64,000 bases of DNA from Agrobacterium vitis (GTDB taxonomy: Bacteria; Pseudomonadota; Alphaproteobacteria; Rhizobiales; Rhizobiaceae), in assembly GCF_037039395.1 (NCBI RefSeq), contig NZ_CP146245.1:1-64000 (forward strand), in the 5' to 3' direction. This document shows, in pieces, positions 20,534 through 28,759 of this stretch; position 1 is the first letter of the stretch; every line of letters begins with the position of its first letter. The notes under the pieces were generated by a model, which saw nothing but the letters and a program-made list of their open reading frames with translations, had not been told where the DNA came from and did not search any database. The position numbers and the translations under genes are program-made.

Positions 20534-20784
20534 CCGCGGCTATCCTTAGCCAGTTCCTCGTCAAGAACCTCGCTTACGCTACGGGTGGACACTTTTCCCG
20601 CCAGACTTTCACCGATGCGATCGCTCAGCAGCGATTTCAACTGCTGCCATGCCACTTCACCATCCGCGTCCCCGGGAAACAGGCGTTCGAGCGCATATTG
20701 CTTGATCGTCTTTCCCTGTAAAGCGGCAGTCGCCTTCAGATTTTGATGCTGCTGGTCGGTAATATCGATTGTCAGTCGGCTCAT
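20530..20784 (-). CDS. ParD-like ribbon-helix-helix antitoxin
   Basis: An 84-residue protein starting MSRLTIDITDQQHQNLKATA, the strand-helix pattern of ribbon-helix-helix antitoxins, then GKTIKQYALERLF and a C-terminal neutralising segment (RSVSEVLDEELAKDS). It stands upstream of the toxin with an ATGA overlap, the standard antitoxin-toxin order. It is expected to bind the toxin and repress their promoter in the region above 20785. Confidence 0.8.
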   Translation of the reverse strand: MSRLTIDITDQQHQNLKATAALQGKTIKQYALERLFPGDADGEVAWQQLKSLLSDRIGESLAGKVSTRSVSEVLDEELAKDSRG

Positions 20785-21342
20785 ACAACAAACTCCAGAG
20801 ATAGTTACAAACCCACATTAGCACAAATGTTGGCATCTGGCCAATTGGGCTGTTCTCGGGAGGCGCATGCAGCGGAAAAGTGCGTACATTACGGCTGGGT
20901 CCGGCCACATAGTGTGTTTCGCCAAACTGCAGGCGATGCCAGCCTCACATGAGAAGGAATTTCCACCACTTGTCGTAAAGCTGGAACAAGTTTGTCCCAT
21001 GATGGCGTTGTATGGTGTTGAATATCTTTGGCCGAGGACAGGATGTGAAGATTTGCACCGCGGTGATTTCGATCGACACTGGCGTCATTCTGGAATGTTT
21101 CTTATAAGAGGGCACGCAGTACGTGCTGCGTTGCGGCTTAGAATCCGCAGATGAACGGTTGGCGCTGACCGGAATGGCGCCAGGAACCCTCTGACCTTGT
21201 GTCCGGGGGCCTGTGACGTATGTCCAGGCTCCGGCTAAAGGTCGCAGGGCCGATTCATCTCGGATTCTAACCCCCGGGCAAGGGTTCAAAGGGTTCAACG
21301 TTTGCGGGGGCGTACCGCAGACTAACCAGGGTTAGGTCAGGA
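20785..21342. other. Gene-poor stretch before traM
   Basis: 558 bp with no convincing gene. It must hold the promoter of the toxin-antitoxin pair (minus) and that of traM (plus). I see no clear tra box. The part around 21120-21300 is GC-rich with a long antisense frame resembling a reading frame I recall from rhizobial intergenic repeats (contains GQRVPGAIPVSANRSSADSK); that resemblance is from memory. Confidence 0.35.
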
Positions 21343-21651
21343 ATGGAACTGGAAGATGCAATCGTGACGAATAGGGTCGAGCTCCGCCCATTGATCGGGC
21401 TGACGCGTGGACTACCTCCGGCGGACCTGGAAGCAATCACGATCGATGCTATCCGGACACACCGGCAGTTGGTGGAAAAAGCCGATGAACTCTTCCAGGC
21501 TCTCCCGGAGACTTACAAAACCGGAAAAGAAGCTGGCGGCCCACAGCATATTCGATACATTGAAGCGAGCATCGAAATGCATGCGCAGATGAGCGCCCTG
21601 AACACGCTGATCAGTATTCTTGGCTTCATTCCCAAGGTCGTCGTTAACTGA
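21343..21651 (+). CDS. traM: TraM antiactivator of TraR quorum sensing
   Basis: A 102-residue protein starting MELEDAIVTNRVELRPLIGL and ending GFIPKVVVN, which agrees along its whole length with TraM of Ti plasmids. TraM is helical, binds TraR tightly and prevents it from binding the tra box, setting the density threshold for conjugation. The gene looks intact, whereas the traR sequence in this window (27162-27476) is degraded. The start has no strong ribosome-binding site (ggtcaggaatgg). Confidence 0.95.
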   Translation: MELEDAIVTNRVELRPLIGLTRGLPPADLEAITIDAIRTHRQLVEKADELFQALPETYKTGKEAGGPQHIRYIEASIEMHAQMSALNTLISILGFIPKVVVN

Positions 21652-21778
21652 CAGCGGTAAAAGTCAGGCGCCGACATCATCGTGTGATGGCGGATATGGC
21701 TGTATAGTTTGGTTTCCGTGCTTAAGCTGCGCGATCTAGTGGTGGCGTTGCCCATTGTGCTCCCCGGCGGGAGCAAGC

Positions 21779-21895
21779 TTATTCTGTGTCGTCGATCATT
21801 TCAATGATTTCGAAGCTTTTGATGAGCGTCGAGATGTCTTCATTTAGTAACACAAGCGCCACGTTCGGCGAAATTGCGCGGATCTGAATTTTCAC
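21779..21895 (-). CDS. Small protein, second of an overlapping pair
   Basis: A 38-residue frame starting at GTG 21895 (MKIQIRAISPNVALVLLNED) and ending EIIEMIDDTE. Its start overlaps the stop of the frame at 22002-21892, the arrangement of coupled genes. The amphipathic pattern and start-stop overlap suggest a real pair. No family recognised. Confidence 0.35.
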   Translation of the reverse strand: MKIQIRAISPNVALVLLNEDISTLIKSFEIIEMIDDTE

Positions 21896-22002
21896 GAGAT
21901 AACCGGTTTCCACACATGTTCAGGATACTCGGCCGCCTCGCGCTTAAACCGGTAAACTGCCTCACGGGCGGCATCCGAACTCTCGTAAAAGTAAAGGGCC
22001 AT
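21892..22002 (-). CDS. Small protein, first of an overlapping pair
   Basis: A 36-residue frame starting MALYFYESSDAAREAVYRFK and ending HVWKPVIS. It is coupled by overlap with the next small frame. The sequence has protein-like composition (aromatic and charged residues alternating) despite its size. No family recognised; no T-DNA or tra association is evident. Confidence 0.35.
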   Translation of the reverse strand: MALYFYESSDAAREAVYRFKREAAEYPEHVWKPVIS

Positions 22003-22416
22003 GACCCCGGCACGGACAGAACAGACTTGACTAAGTCGCAATCAAAGGGCCGATTGACAGCGACCCTTCCAGCGCTCCTCGCTGGTTTGCCTATCGGTGG
22101 CCGCTACCAACAAGGCATTTTGCTAGGTGTCATCGGTGCTGACTGGGACGACGGGGAGGTCTGCTTAAACGTTGAAGGCTCTAAGCGCGAATGACAGAAA
22201 CGACAGTTGACGACAACTTGATGTCTTAATCTTCAAACAGTTTGTTCAGTACTGACCGCAGGAGAAAGAGAGCGGACAGACTACCGCAGATTGCTCTTAA
22301 ATTTATAAGTTTTTCTCTTCAGTATTCAAAAACAGTAATCTTTTTCTTAGCTGCGTCGGAAGATGGCCAGACCAACGCTTTGATGATGCCGAAGCTGATC
22401 AATTGTGCCGTAAAAC

Positions 22417-22428
22417 TACAAATGAAAC
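22417..22428 (+). promoter_or_regulatory. vir box upstream of virF
   Basis: The dodecamer tacaaatgaaac matches the VirG-binding consensus TNCAATTGAAAY in 11 of 12 positions and lies 66 bp before the virF start, a usual spacing. Confidence 0.7.
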
Positions 22429-22494
22429 AGAAAAATTCTTAATCGTCTCCACCCGAGTAGCATATTATCCTTTGATGAACAAAGGAGCGATATC

Positions 22495-23103
22495 ATGAGA
22501 AATTCGAGTTTGCATGATGCATCTGGGAACGACGATGCACAGGTACCCCACAAAACAGAATTGCTTGATCTGCCAGACCTTGTGCTGACGGAAGTTGCCA
22601 AACGTCTAGCGACTGACAATCCAGTTGAGTCCGCGGAGAATATAGCTAATTTTAGCAAATCCCATCGCTCGACAAGGGACGTGGTTCGAACGGAACCTTT
22701 AGAAAAATTCTCGTCACGCCTTAAGATCCTGGCGCCACAGGCGAAACTGTTGTGTCATGCCGTGCGGCAGGCAGCAACACTGCCGGATGGAGAACAACTA
22801 AGTGAAGCGCAACTATTGCAAATGCAAAATGAAGTCGCAATTCGCCCAGTCTTAGGCGTAGCGTATACCCATCACGACGGCCAACCAGGAGAGAGTTTGT
22901 CAGGGAACGACCTGAACCGTAAAATTGAGAATATTCCTGATTTGGTCTTCAATGTTGCGGAACCCATTATGTTTAATGAGATCTCCGCTACCGAGGTGAT
23001 GGCAAAAGTTCGGCCTATCGCCAGATCGATCAAAGAGGCCCACGACAATGCGCGAGCGGAATTGATGTCGGTGGAAAGGCCTCGAGGAACGCGCGGTCTA
23101 TGA
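22495..23103 (+). CDS. virF: VirF, exported F-box effector
   Basis: A 202-residue protein that agrees from end to end with VirF of octopine-type Ti plasmids (start MRNSSLHDASGNDDAQVPHK). The F-box is at about residues 23-45 (LPDLVLTEVAKRLA). The C-terminus is Arg-rich (VERPRGTRGL), which is the translocation signal recognised by VirD4/VirB. In plant cells VirF joins an SCF ubiquitin ligase and promotes removal of VIP1 and VirE2 from the T-complex. It lies between the tra region and the vir core, alone, with a vir box 66 bp upstream. The frame is intact. Confidence 0.97.
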   Translation: MRNSSLHDASGNDDAQVPHKTELLDLPDLVLTEVAKRLATDNPVESAENIANFSKSHRSTRDVVRTEPLEKFSSRLKILAPQAKLLCHAVRQAATLPDGEQLSEAQLLQMQNEVAIRPVLGVAYTHHDGQPGESLSGNDLNRKIENIPDLVFNVAEPIMFNEISATEVMAKVRPIARSIKEAHDNARAELMSVERPRGTRGL

Positions 23104-23327
23104 CTATATGCGCTCTTCGACGCGCGCCTAGAAGGACCTGCTCGCACTCTTCTTAAGACTGGCGGGTTGGGTACACGCGGCCTGATCTGATGGGGGCCAG
23201 GTTTTGCGACTTGGTGCTCGCGACCTTTCGTGCGTCTGAGTAAATCACGGGGAGATGGAGCCACAGACAATGCGGCGCCCGCTCTTCCGGCGTGGCCAAG
23301 GCAATGTGTAATTTTGTGGAGCCCGTT

Positions 23328-23500
23328 ATGAAATCTTTCCCAATGGGCGACGATGATTGTCCCTAGCACTGCCATCGCGCCGCCGAGGATGGTGTAGATG
23401 GATGGACTATCGCTGAGAGAAGCGAAGCCAAACAGCGTTGCCAGGGAGCGACGAGATAGAGGAAATTCACCGCCATGCCCGCCGGCGATTTGCCAGGTCC
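23328..23500 (-). pseudogene. EamA/DMT-family transporter remnant
   Basis: A short minus-strand piece reads like the last transmembrane helices of an EamA permease: SPAGMAVNFLYLV (about 23500-23455), then, one frame over, TLFGFASLSDSPSIYTILGG and AVLGTIIVAHWE. Both parts are hydrophobic in the family pattern, but a frameshift separates them and no N-terminal part exists. It is debris from an earlier insertion or rearrangement. Confidence 0.5.
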
Positions 23501-23963
23501 GTAATCGCAGGCGAATTAGGCGAGGAGGGTCAAAACACAACGCTAACCCTGTCGCTGCCTTGGTAGAAGACGAGGCCTGCATGAACTGCATTGCCGTCTC
23601 CGGTGCCCATGACAGCAGCAACAGGTTGGCCGAACATCCCAGCCATCCGAACAATCTGAAGCGCTCGCCTGGTATTTCCATGCGAGAAGCACCGTCATGA
23701 TGGAGTAATGTTGGAGATGAAAATGGCCGGCGGTGCGCGAATCAAACAGGATGAGAGGCTTATATCGATCGCATATATGTTCGACTTTGCCCTACATTCC
23801 GTGCGAGATGCGCACTGGCGGTGGCGGACCTGATGACGGGCATATTTGACTTCCGCCGGTTCTCGTGGCCATCGTACCAGCGCAAGAGCTGAGACGGCGG
23901 AGACTTCGCTCTATATGATGATCGATCTCTGCTGTACCGAACGCAATCTGTAGATGCATCTAA

Positions 23964-24287
23964 TCAGCCGCCTCGGACGCCAACTCCATTGTCATAAAAG
24001 TCACGGACAATAACAAGACAGTCAGCAAATTCGACCTCAAGGCAAAGCTCGCGATACTTGCGGACAACAACAGAATGTCTATCAAAACGATGGTGGCTAA
24101 ATTCGTCGACTATCAAATAGTCGACTTTCCGATCAATGCATAATTGCACGCAATCTCTTACCTGCAGCTCTGACTCACAGATATAGACAATTGTGCACGA
24201 AGATGAATTCGACGGCTTTTCCCGTCTAACCGACACGCGCCACGGTCTCATCAACATGTTTTTTGCTGATTCAAGAAATCTACACAT
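23964..24287 (-). CDS. Hypothetical protein, weakly resolvase-like
   Basis: A 107-residue frame (start MCRFLESAKNMLMRPWRVSV). The part RDCVQLCIDRKVDYLIVDEF, followed by a Leu/Val/Glu-rich helix (YRELCLEVEFADCLVIV), has the spacing of serine-resolvase N-terminal domains, in which a 'kvD.LlV.elsR' strand is central. The catalytic Ser-Arg region is not evident, so it would be inactive or only a distant relative. The region is AT-rich and unlike the tra genes, suggesting transfer. Could be spurious. Confidence 0.3.
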   Translation of the reverse strand: MCRFLESAKNMLMRPWRVSVRREKPSNSSSCTIVYICESELQVRDCVQLCIDRKVDYLIVDEFSHHRFDRHSVVVRKYRELCLEVEFADCLVIVRDFYDNGVGVRGG

Positions 24288-24317
24288 CAATGCTTGGCCC
24301 TCTTTCTGGGACGGCAT

Positions 24318-24919
24318 ATTGGTGCATTGAGCTGTCCTAGCAATCCATGTTGGAAAAAACCGGGTTTCAACTGAAACACTGAAGTTTTTGTGGCAGGTTC
24401 CGGCAGAAACAAAAAGCAAGGCGACATAGATCGCCGGTGTTCCAGACGTTCGTGAAGGTATCGATCTCCCGTGTCGCCTCGAGTTCGCATGGGAGGGCGA
24501 AAGATGGCGTGCTCGATTTCATGGTCGAGCTGCTGCAAATTCTGTCTTTAACTTAGCTCGCCGTCACGAGGTGGTGTGCGTGGATCACCAGATACTTCTT
24601 AGCCATGTGATTGAATTCGGTAGCGTTGTATAACGAACGACGTCGCTCCCCAGTATCCCCCAGCAGCAAACCGATCGCGGGCGTTACTGCTGAAACACAG
24701 TTTCTGTTTAACCAGCATTCAGGGAATGATAGTCCTGAAGCGAGATCGCGGCCAACAGGGACAATTCGAATATCCCTGAATATATTGTTACAAAATCGGT
24801 ATACTGAAGAGATGTGTTTTGTAAACCTGTATTGATACAGCATTATCTAAATATAGATATCGTATTAACATGATATATATAATGACAATTGTGCGTATAT
24901 ACAAATATGGAAAGTATGT
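24318..24919. other. AT-rich non-coding stretch
   Basis: About 600 bp without a convincing gene. The last 100 bp before the HAD gene are very AT-rich (repeated tatata) and contain one CAATTG core at about 24889, a possible weak VirG site or promoter region. Confidence 0.35.
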
Positions 24920-25552
24920 ATGGCTAAAAGTGACGCTTATAGGCTAATAATATTTGATTTTGATGGTACATTGGCCGACAGCAGCGCCTGGATGATAAGC
25001 GCTCTGAGGGAAATGTCCGAACGACACCGATTTGTAACGCCCAGCGACACTCAGATTGAATATCTGCGTGGCCTTTCAGTTTGCCAGGTTTTGAAATGGC
25101 TGAGAGTACCGGTATGGCGCGTTCCTCTGATCGTGAGAGATTTGCGTAAACTGGCTCGCGAAGCAACGTTCGATATGTTCCCTAGGACAGAAAAGGTCTT
25201 ATTTCTCCTCCAAGATCAAGGGGTGGAGCTTGCAATCTTAAGTTCGAACAGCATTGAAAATATTCAGCGCGTGCTCGGGCCATTGGAGAGATACTTTGCT
25301 TATATAGAGGGTAGCTCGCCGGTATTTGGGAAGGGCAAAAGGATCAATAAGATACTTCGCCGGTGCAAAAAGTCCCGGAATGAAGTCCTTCTTGTCGGAG
25401 ATGAGGTTCGTGATATTGAGGCAGCGACGAGTCAAAACATTGCCTCCGCGGGAGTTACGTGGGGTTATGCCAAGAGAGAGGCTTTGGCCTGCAGCAATCC
25501 CACTCACATTCTCGAAGATATTGAGGATTTAATAGACTTGAAACCTCTATAG
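24920..25552 (+). CDS. HAD-superfamily phosphatase (VirP candidate)
   Basis: A 210-residue haloacid-dehalogenase-type hydrolase of the phosphoglycolate phosphatase group. Motif I is FDFDGTLADS (residues 11-20), motif II ILSSNS (about 110), motif III the Lys of FGKGKRINKIL (about 140), motif IV LVGDEVRDIEAA (about 160). All catalytic residues are present. The cap region covers residues 20-85. Location beside virR suggests it may be the vir-inducible gene known as virP on octopine plasmids; this link is from memory. Substrate unknown. Confidence 0.82.
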   Translation: MAKSDAYRLIIFDFDGTLADSSAWMISALREMSERHRFVTPSDTQIEYLRGLSVCQVLKWLRVPVWRVPLIVRDLRKLAREATFDMFPRTEKVLFLLQDQGVELAILSSNSIENIQRVLGPLERYFAYIEGSSPVFGKGKRINKILRRCKKSRNEVLLVGDEVRDIEAATSQNIASAGVTWGYAKREALACSNPTHILEDIEDLIDLKPL

Positions 25553-25841
25553 AGAAGAAGAACAACTCTTGCAGTGCTAATGCTGTTATATTTACATTGA
25601 AATTACTTCACATGTCGGGGCTTCGGGCTGAAAGCAGATGTCGTCAGATTTGCCAGCAGTCGTTCAACGTCCCCCTCATCGGCGGTACCGCGCATCTTTT
25701 AAGCCAACGGAGTGATCGCCTTGGAACGGCAGTCACGGCATCCGTTCGATTGCGCTAGACGGGATTATCTGGGGTCATCATTGGTGAGCGGGGCGGTTTG
25801 AGTACCGCAAAGCCGCGCAGCCTGCGTCGGCAGAAGCATAT

Positions 25842-25853
25842 TACAATTGAAAT
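25842..25853 (+). promoter_or_regulatory. vir box upstream of virR
   Basis: tacaattgaaat is a perfect 12/12 match to the VirG-binding consensus TNCAATTGAAAY. It lies 98 bp before the virR ATG. A weaker copy (10/12) lies at 25592-25603. Confidence 0.8.
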
Positions 25854-25951
25854 GAAATACGGCGAACCTGAAATGACCGGTTAACTCACCTCTTACAAGA
25901 TTTGGGAGCGAAGCGAAATCTGTTGGCTCACTAAACTTGGCAGGAGCTGTT

Positions 25952-26443
25952 ATGCACTCAACCAGATTGCGAACAAATGAAGTTGCGGTCGCGCTACCCG
26001 AAGACGGTGACGCATCGCTTTTCTTTGTTGGAAAGATCCGGACCCCCTGGAAAAGTCGAGCTGACACTCCTCGGCAGGGCAGTGAATCGGGGCCACTATG
26101 CACGCTTGAGATTTCGGAACCTTGGGCCTTGGCGCTGAAGGGTGTCGAGGTGTATGCGAAGCTTGAAGTTCTTTATTGGCTGCACGAGTCACCGCGCGAT
26201 ATTGTCCTACTAAGTCCCGCTGACGATGGAGAGATTCACGGCGCTTTCTCTCTGCGATCACCTGTGAGGCCCAATCCGATCGGAACGTCGATCGTGAAGG
26301 TGGAACGAGTATCTGGAAACTCGATTGCCGTACGTGGCCTTGACTGCCTGGATGAAACACCGCTGTTGGATATCAAACCGGATCGCTCGTTATCAAAGCC
26401 GCTAGCCCCAGTGAGGAAAAGTCCCTCGGTTCCGGCCGCCTGA
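25952..26443 (+). CDS. virR: VirR, TrmO/UPF0066-family protein
   Basis: A 163-residue protein of the UPF0066/TrmO family, which includes E. coli YaeB (tRNA t6A37 methyltransferase) and VirR of octopine Ti plasmids. The family signature RPNPIGTSIVKVERV lies at about residues 109-123, followed by LDCLDETPLLDIKPD. ATG 25952 follows caggagctgtt and is preferred to TTG 25937. A perfect vir box 98 bp upstream implies induction by VirA/VirG in plant wounds. How a tRNA-modifying type of enzyme would serve virulence is unknown. Confidence 0.85.
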   Translation: MHSTRLRTNEVAVALPEDGDASLFFVGKIRTPWKSRADTPRQGSESGPLCTLEISEPWALALKGVEVYAKLEVLYWLHESPRDIVLLSPADDGEIHGAFSLRSPVRPNPIGTSIVKVERVSGNSIAVRGLDCLDETPLLDIKPDRSLSKPLAPVRKSPSVPAA

Positions 26444-26882
26444 CTGGCATGATGCACCACCCTTCGTTCCGCAGAGAAAGCCGCGGGTCGAGATAGGCAT
26501 TTACGGTGAACTAGGTTTTCGCGAGGTTTCGGACGAGCAGCGCAGCGACGGAAGCACACCTTTTGCCAATTCCACCATCATTGCAGAAGTGGCTGCTGCT
26601 GCAAACGCGTTCAATCGAATTGATGAACTTGCGGCATGGGCTCCAGGATTTCTCCGAGGCGAGTAGTCGCGACATTCCATTTATCCCGTGAGTTTGAGCT
26701 GTTAAGACTGGACTTAAGAGCCCACTGAGCAATTAATGCGATATAAACGTTTTGCTGAAAGTACCGGAGCGGCGTTTCCTTCCAAAGTGTGCTCAAATTG
26801 TTCGTTTTCGATCGGAACTGTGCTGTTAGGCGGTTAAGGGGATGCTGGGGATCGACAACGTTCGCCGTGAACTCTACGGCCC
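26444..26882. other. Mosaic non-coding stretch after virR
   Basis: No intact gene. Around 26600-26650 a plus-strand frame reads FNRIDELAAW, reminiscent of the C-terminal end of IS66-type transposases, in keeping with the IS66 piece that follows. The rest is unassigned. Confidence 0.3.
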
Positions 26883-27060
26883 CTTGAGCAGATGGAACTG
26901 CAACTCGCGGCAGACCCGAATGAAGACGAACTTGCGGCTGAAAGTGCAGCCAAATCCTCAGCCCTCAAAGCGTTCGAGCGCAAACGCCCATCACGCAAAC
27001 CATTTTCTGAACATCTGCCGCGCGAGTGCGGCCACGGCCCCTCCTTCTATGTGACGTCCC
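26883..27060 (+). mobile_element. IS66-family transposase fragment
   Basis: The frame LEQMELQLAADPNEDELAAE, then ALKAFERKRPSRKPFSEHLP, is the N-terminal part of IS66 TnpC just before its zinc-binding domain. After about residue 50 the frame degenerates (ECGHGPSF) and the catalytic DDE domain is missing. Only a scar of an IS66 insertion remains, directly beside the traR remnant, so the element may have caused that rearrangement. Confidence 0.7.
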
Positions 27061-27161
27061 GCGGACGCACCTTGTCGAGAAGTAACTGGACAACCTACGC
27101 GTATTGGGTTCGCCCCGTCACAGCACGATTGATGCGTTAACTGCCGGATTTGCTTTAACCC

Positions 27162-27476
27162 TCAAATGAGTTTTCGTCGGATTGCCAGCGCGGTAAGATG
27201 CGCGTTGGGCAGACGTCGAAGCGCTTCATGGTTTCGCGAAGCTTGACGCGGACGCTGTTGTATTTGGCGCCTTCCACGTCAGCGATTTCTTCCATCGTCT
27301 TGCCCAAGGCAATCCATCTCAGATAGGTCGCTATCCTTCGGATCGAGCCATACGGCACCTTCCGCACTGGGCGTGGTGCGAAGGGATGAAATACGGGCAT
27401 GGATCTGTCCAATGGTCGCCGCTACTGCAACTGCATCGATCTCACGATCGAGATCGATCGCGGGCTTCTCCGATGC
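27162..27476 (-). pseudogene. traR: traR remnant, C-terminal third with two frameshifts
   Basis: Three pieces in sequence match TraR of Ti plasmids: [20 protein letters not shown] up to AVWLDPK; then, after an extra T near 27335, [20 protein letters not shown] and the recognition helix [16 protein letters not shown]; then, after a lost base near 27205, the native end [13 protein letters not shown] and stop at 27162. The lactone-binding N-terminal two-thirds are gone, replaced by unrelated sequence from about 27477. The product cannot be an activator; a truncated C-terminal peptide without the dimerisation part is at best a dominant-negative. An IS66 fragment abuts it. Confidence 0.85.
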
Positions 27477-27914
27477 CAGTATGCCCGCGACCGCTCGGCC
27501 AGATGCGGACTCATGGCGTAGGTCCCGCACCATGGCATGACCAGCGCTGCCTCCGTCGGCGCGGACACCCATGAGCAGAAAAGCTCGCTTCTGCACATTT
27601 CGCGGTGGCGACCTCGACTGCTCCCTGGAGCGATGATCTCCTTCATCAAATGAACATCGAGCGGCGTTCGGAACCGCTCAAATTTCTGTTGGGGGGAGGG
27701 GCGATGTGAACGTGCCCATGCAACCTCTCACCCTCAGACCATCCACGCGCTCGACGCCGCGAGCAATCGGCAAAAACAGCTGGATCTGGCTGAAGTGTGA
27801 AGGGGTCAACAAAACAAATCATTCATGCCAATTTCTCCCGCCATGAGTGAATCAAAATACTGCCGAATTGGAAAAACCATTAAATAAGGGCGAAGCTAAG
27901 CACTCTAAACGTTA
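27477..27914. other. Unassigned stretch between traR remnant and virJ
   Basis: 438 bp holding no TraR N-terminal sequence and no other recognisable gene. It includes the position (27915) where the native virJ frame would end if its frameshift were corrected. Confidence 0.35.
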
Positions 27915-27931
27915 TTAATGTCTTAGGCGTG

Positions 27932-28654
27932 TCACGAGGCCTGAGACGATGCGCTTAGACAATCCATTGAAATCATTATCAAAATGATGCCCCCACTAAA
28001 GCCAATAACTTCGGCGCCGGTCTGCCGGAGCGATGGGCAAGCATTATTGCGGTCATCGCGCCCGTACATGCATTGGACGATTGTTGGGTCAATCGATGTG
28101 AGGTCATTCAGAGGATTGCCGCCTTTACCTTCGGTTTCGAGTTGAAGCCAGCCCCTGAGTGAAACGACATAGTCGACCTGATGTGACAATGCCAGGAGGG
28201 AGATTTGCTTAACCTGCATTCTTTGCTCGTGGGTAAGCCGATTGAAGCTTGCTGGCATGACGTCAGCGCCGAAGGAATATCCTACAAGTAAAACATTCTG
28301 CACGCCGAAAAGCTTGGTGTAGACATCAATTAAATGTCCAAGATCTGCCGCAGTTCCGCTTGGAGACCGTTCGGACCAAAAATAACGGAGTGAATTGACG
28401 CCAACGACGGGAATCCCTTCCGTCTGCAGATAGTTAGCAATCTCTTCGTCGATATTCTGCCATCCAGCATCGCCAGAGTAAAAGATCGCGACCGTGTTCT
28501 TGGTTGGATTGGCGCTAAACACGCGAAGAGGAATCCCTAGTCGATTTGCGCCTCTATTCGACCACATGACATGGTTGACGCGTTGGTTTGCGTATGCGGA
28601 ATTTACTCCGGGAATAAGTGTTAACGCGAATACCAATAACAACTTTATTACCAT
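27932..28654 (-). CDS. virJ: VirJ periplasmic T-DNA transfer factor, 3' end frameshifted
   Basis: A 240-residue protein with a signal peptide (MVIKLLLVFALTLIPGVNSA) and the alpha/beta-hydrolase core of VirJ/AcvB, including the nucleophile motif GYSFGAD and FYSGDAGWQN. The chromosomal relative AcvB hydrolyses lysyl-phosphatidylglycerol and is needed for T-DNA transfer. After VIGFSGG the frame leaves the family: one G missing from the ggggg run near 27996 converts GGHHFDNDFNGLSKRIV into unrelated residues. Restored, the frame would end at 27915. The lost HHF pair probably includes the catalytic histidine, so the protein as read should be inactive. A vir box lies 60 bp upstream. Confidence 0.9.
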   Translation of the reverse strand: MVIKLLLVFALTLIPGVNSAYANQRVNHVMWSNRGANRLGIPLRVFSANPTKNTVAIFYSGDAGWQNIDEEIANYLQTEGIPVVGVNSLRYFWSERSPSGTAADLGHLIDVYTKLFGVQNVLLVGYSFGADVMPASFNRLTHEQRMQVKQISLLALSHQVDYVVSLRGWLQLETEGKGGNPLNDLTSIDPTIVQCMYGRDDRNNACPSLRQTGAEVIGFSGGIILIMISMDCLSASSQAS

Positions 28655-28713
28655 GTCGAGACCCTGCGTCAGTTGTTAACCTGCGTGTCGGATATGGATA
28701 ATTTCCAACTGCT

Positions 28714-28725
28714 GTTTCAAGTTGA
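28714..28725 (-). promoter_or_regulatory. vir box upstream of virJ
   Basis: On the minus strand tcaacttgaaac matches the VirG consensus in 10 of 12 positions, 60 bp before the virJ start. A second 10/12 match (tacagatgaaac, plus strand, 28748-28759) lies 23 bp further out, giving the paired arrangement common in vir promoters. Confidence 0.5.
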
Positions 28726-28759
28726 TGTCGGCTGTGTTGTGAGTTGTTACAGATGAAAC

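Noticed and set aside
24860..24890. atgatatata stretch resembling a border core
   Set aside because: Lacks the gtaaac-type end and the caggata start of T-DNA borders; ordinary AT-rich promoter sequence.
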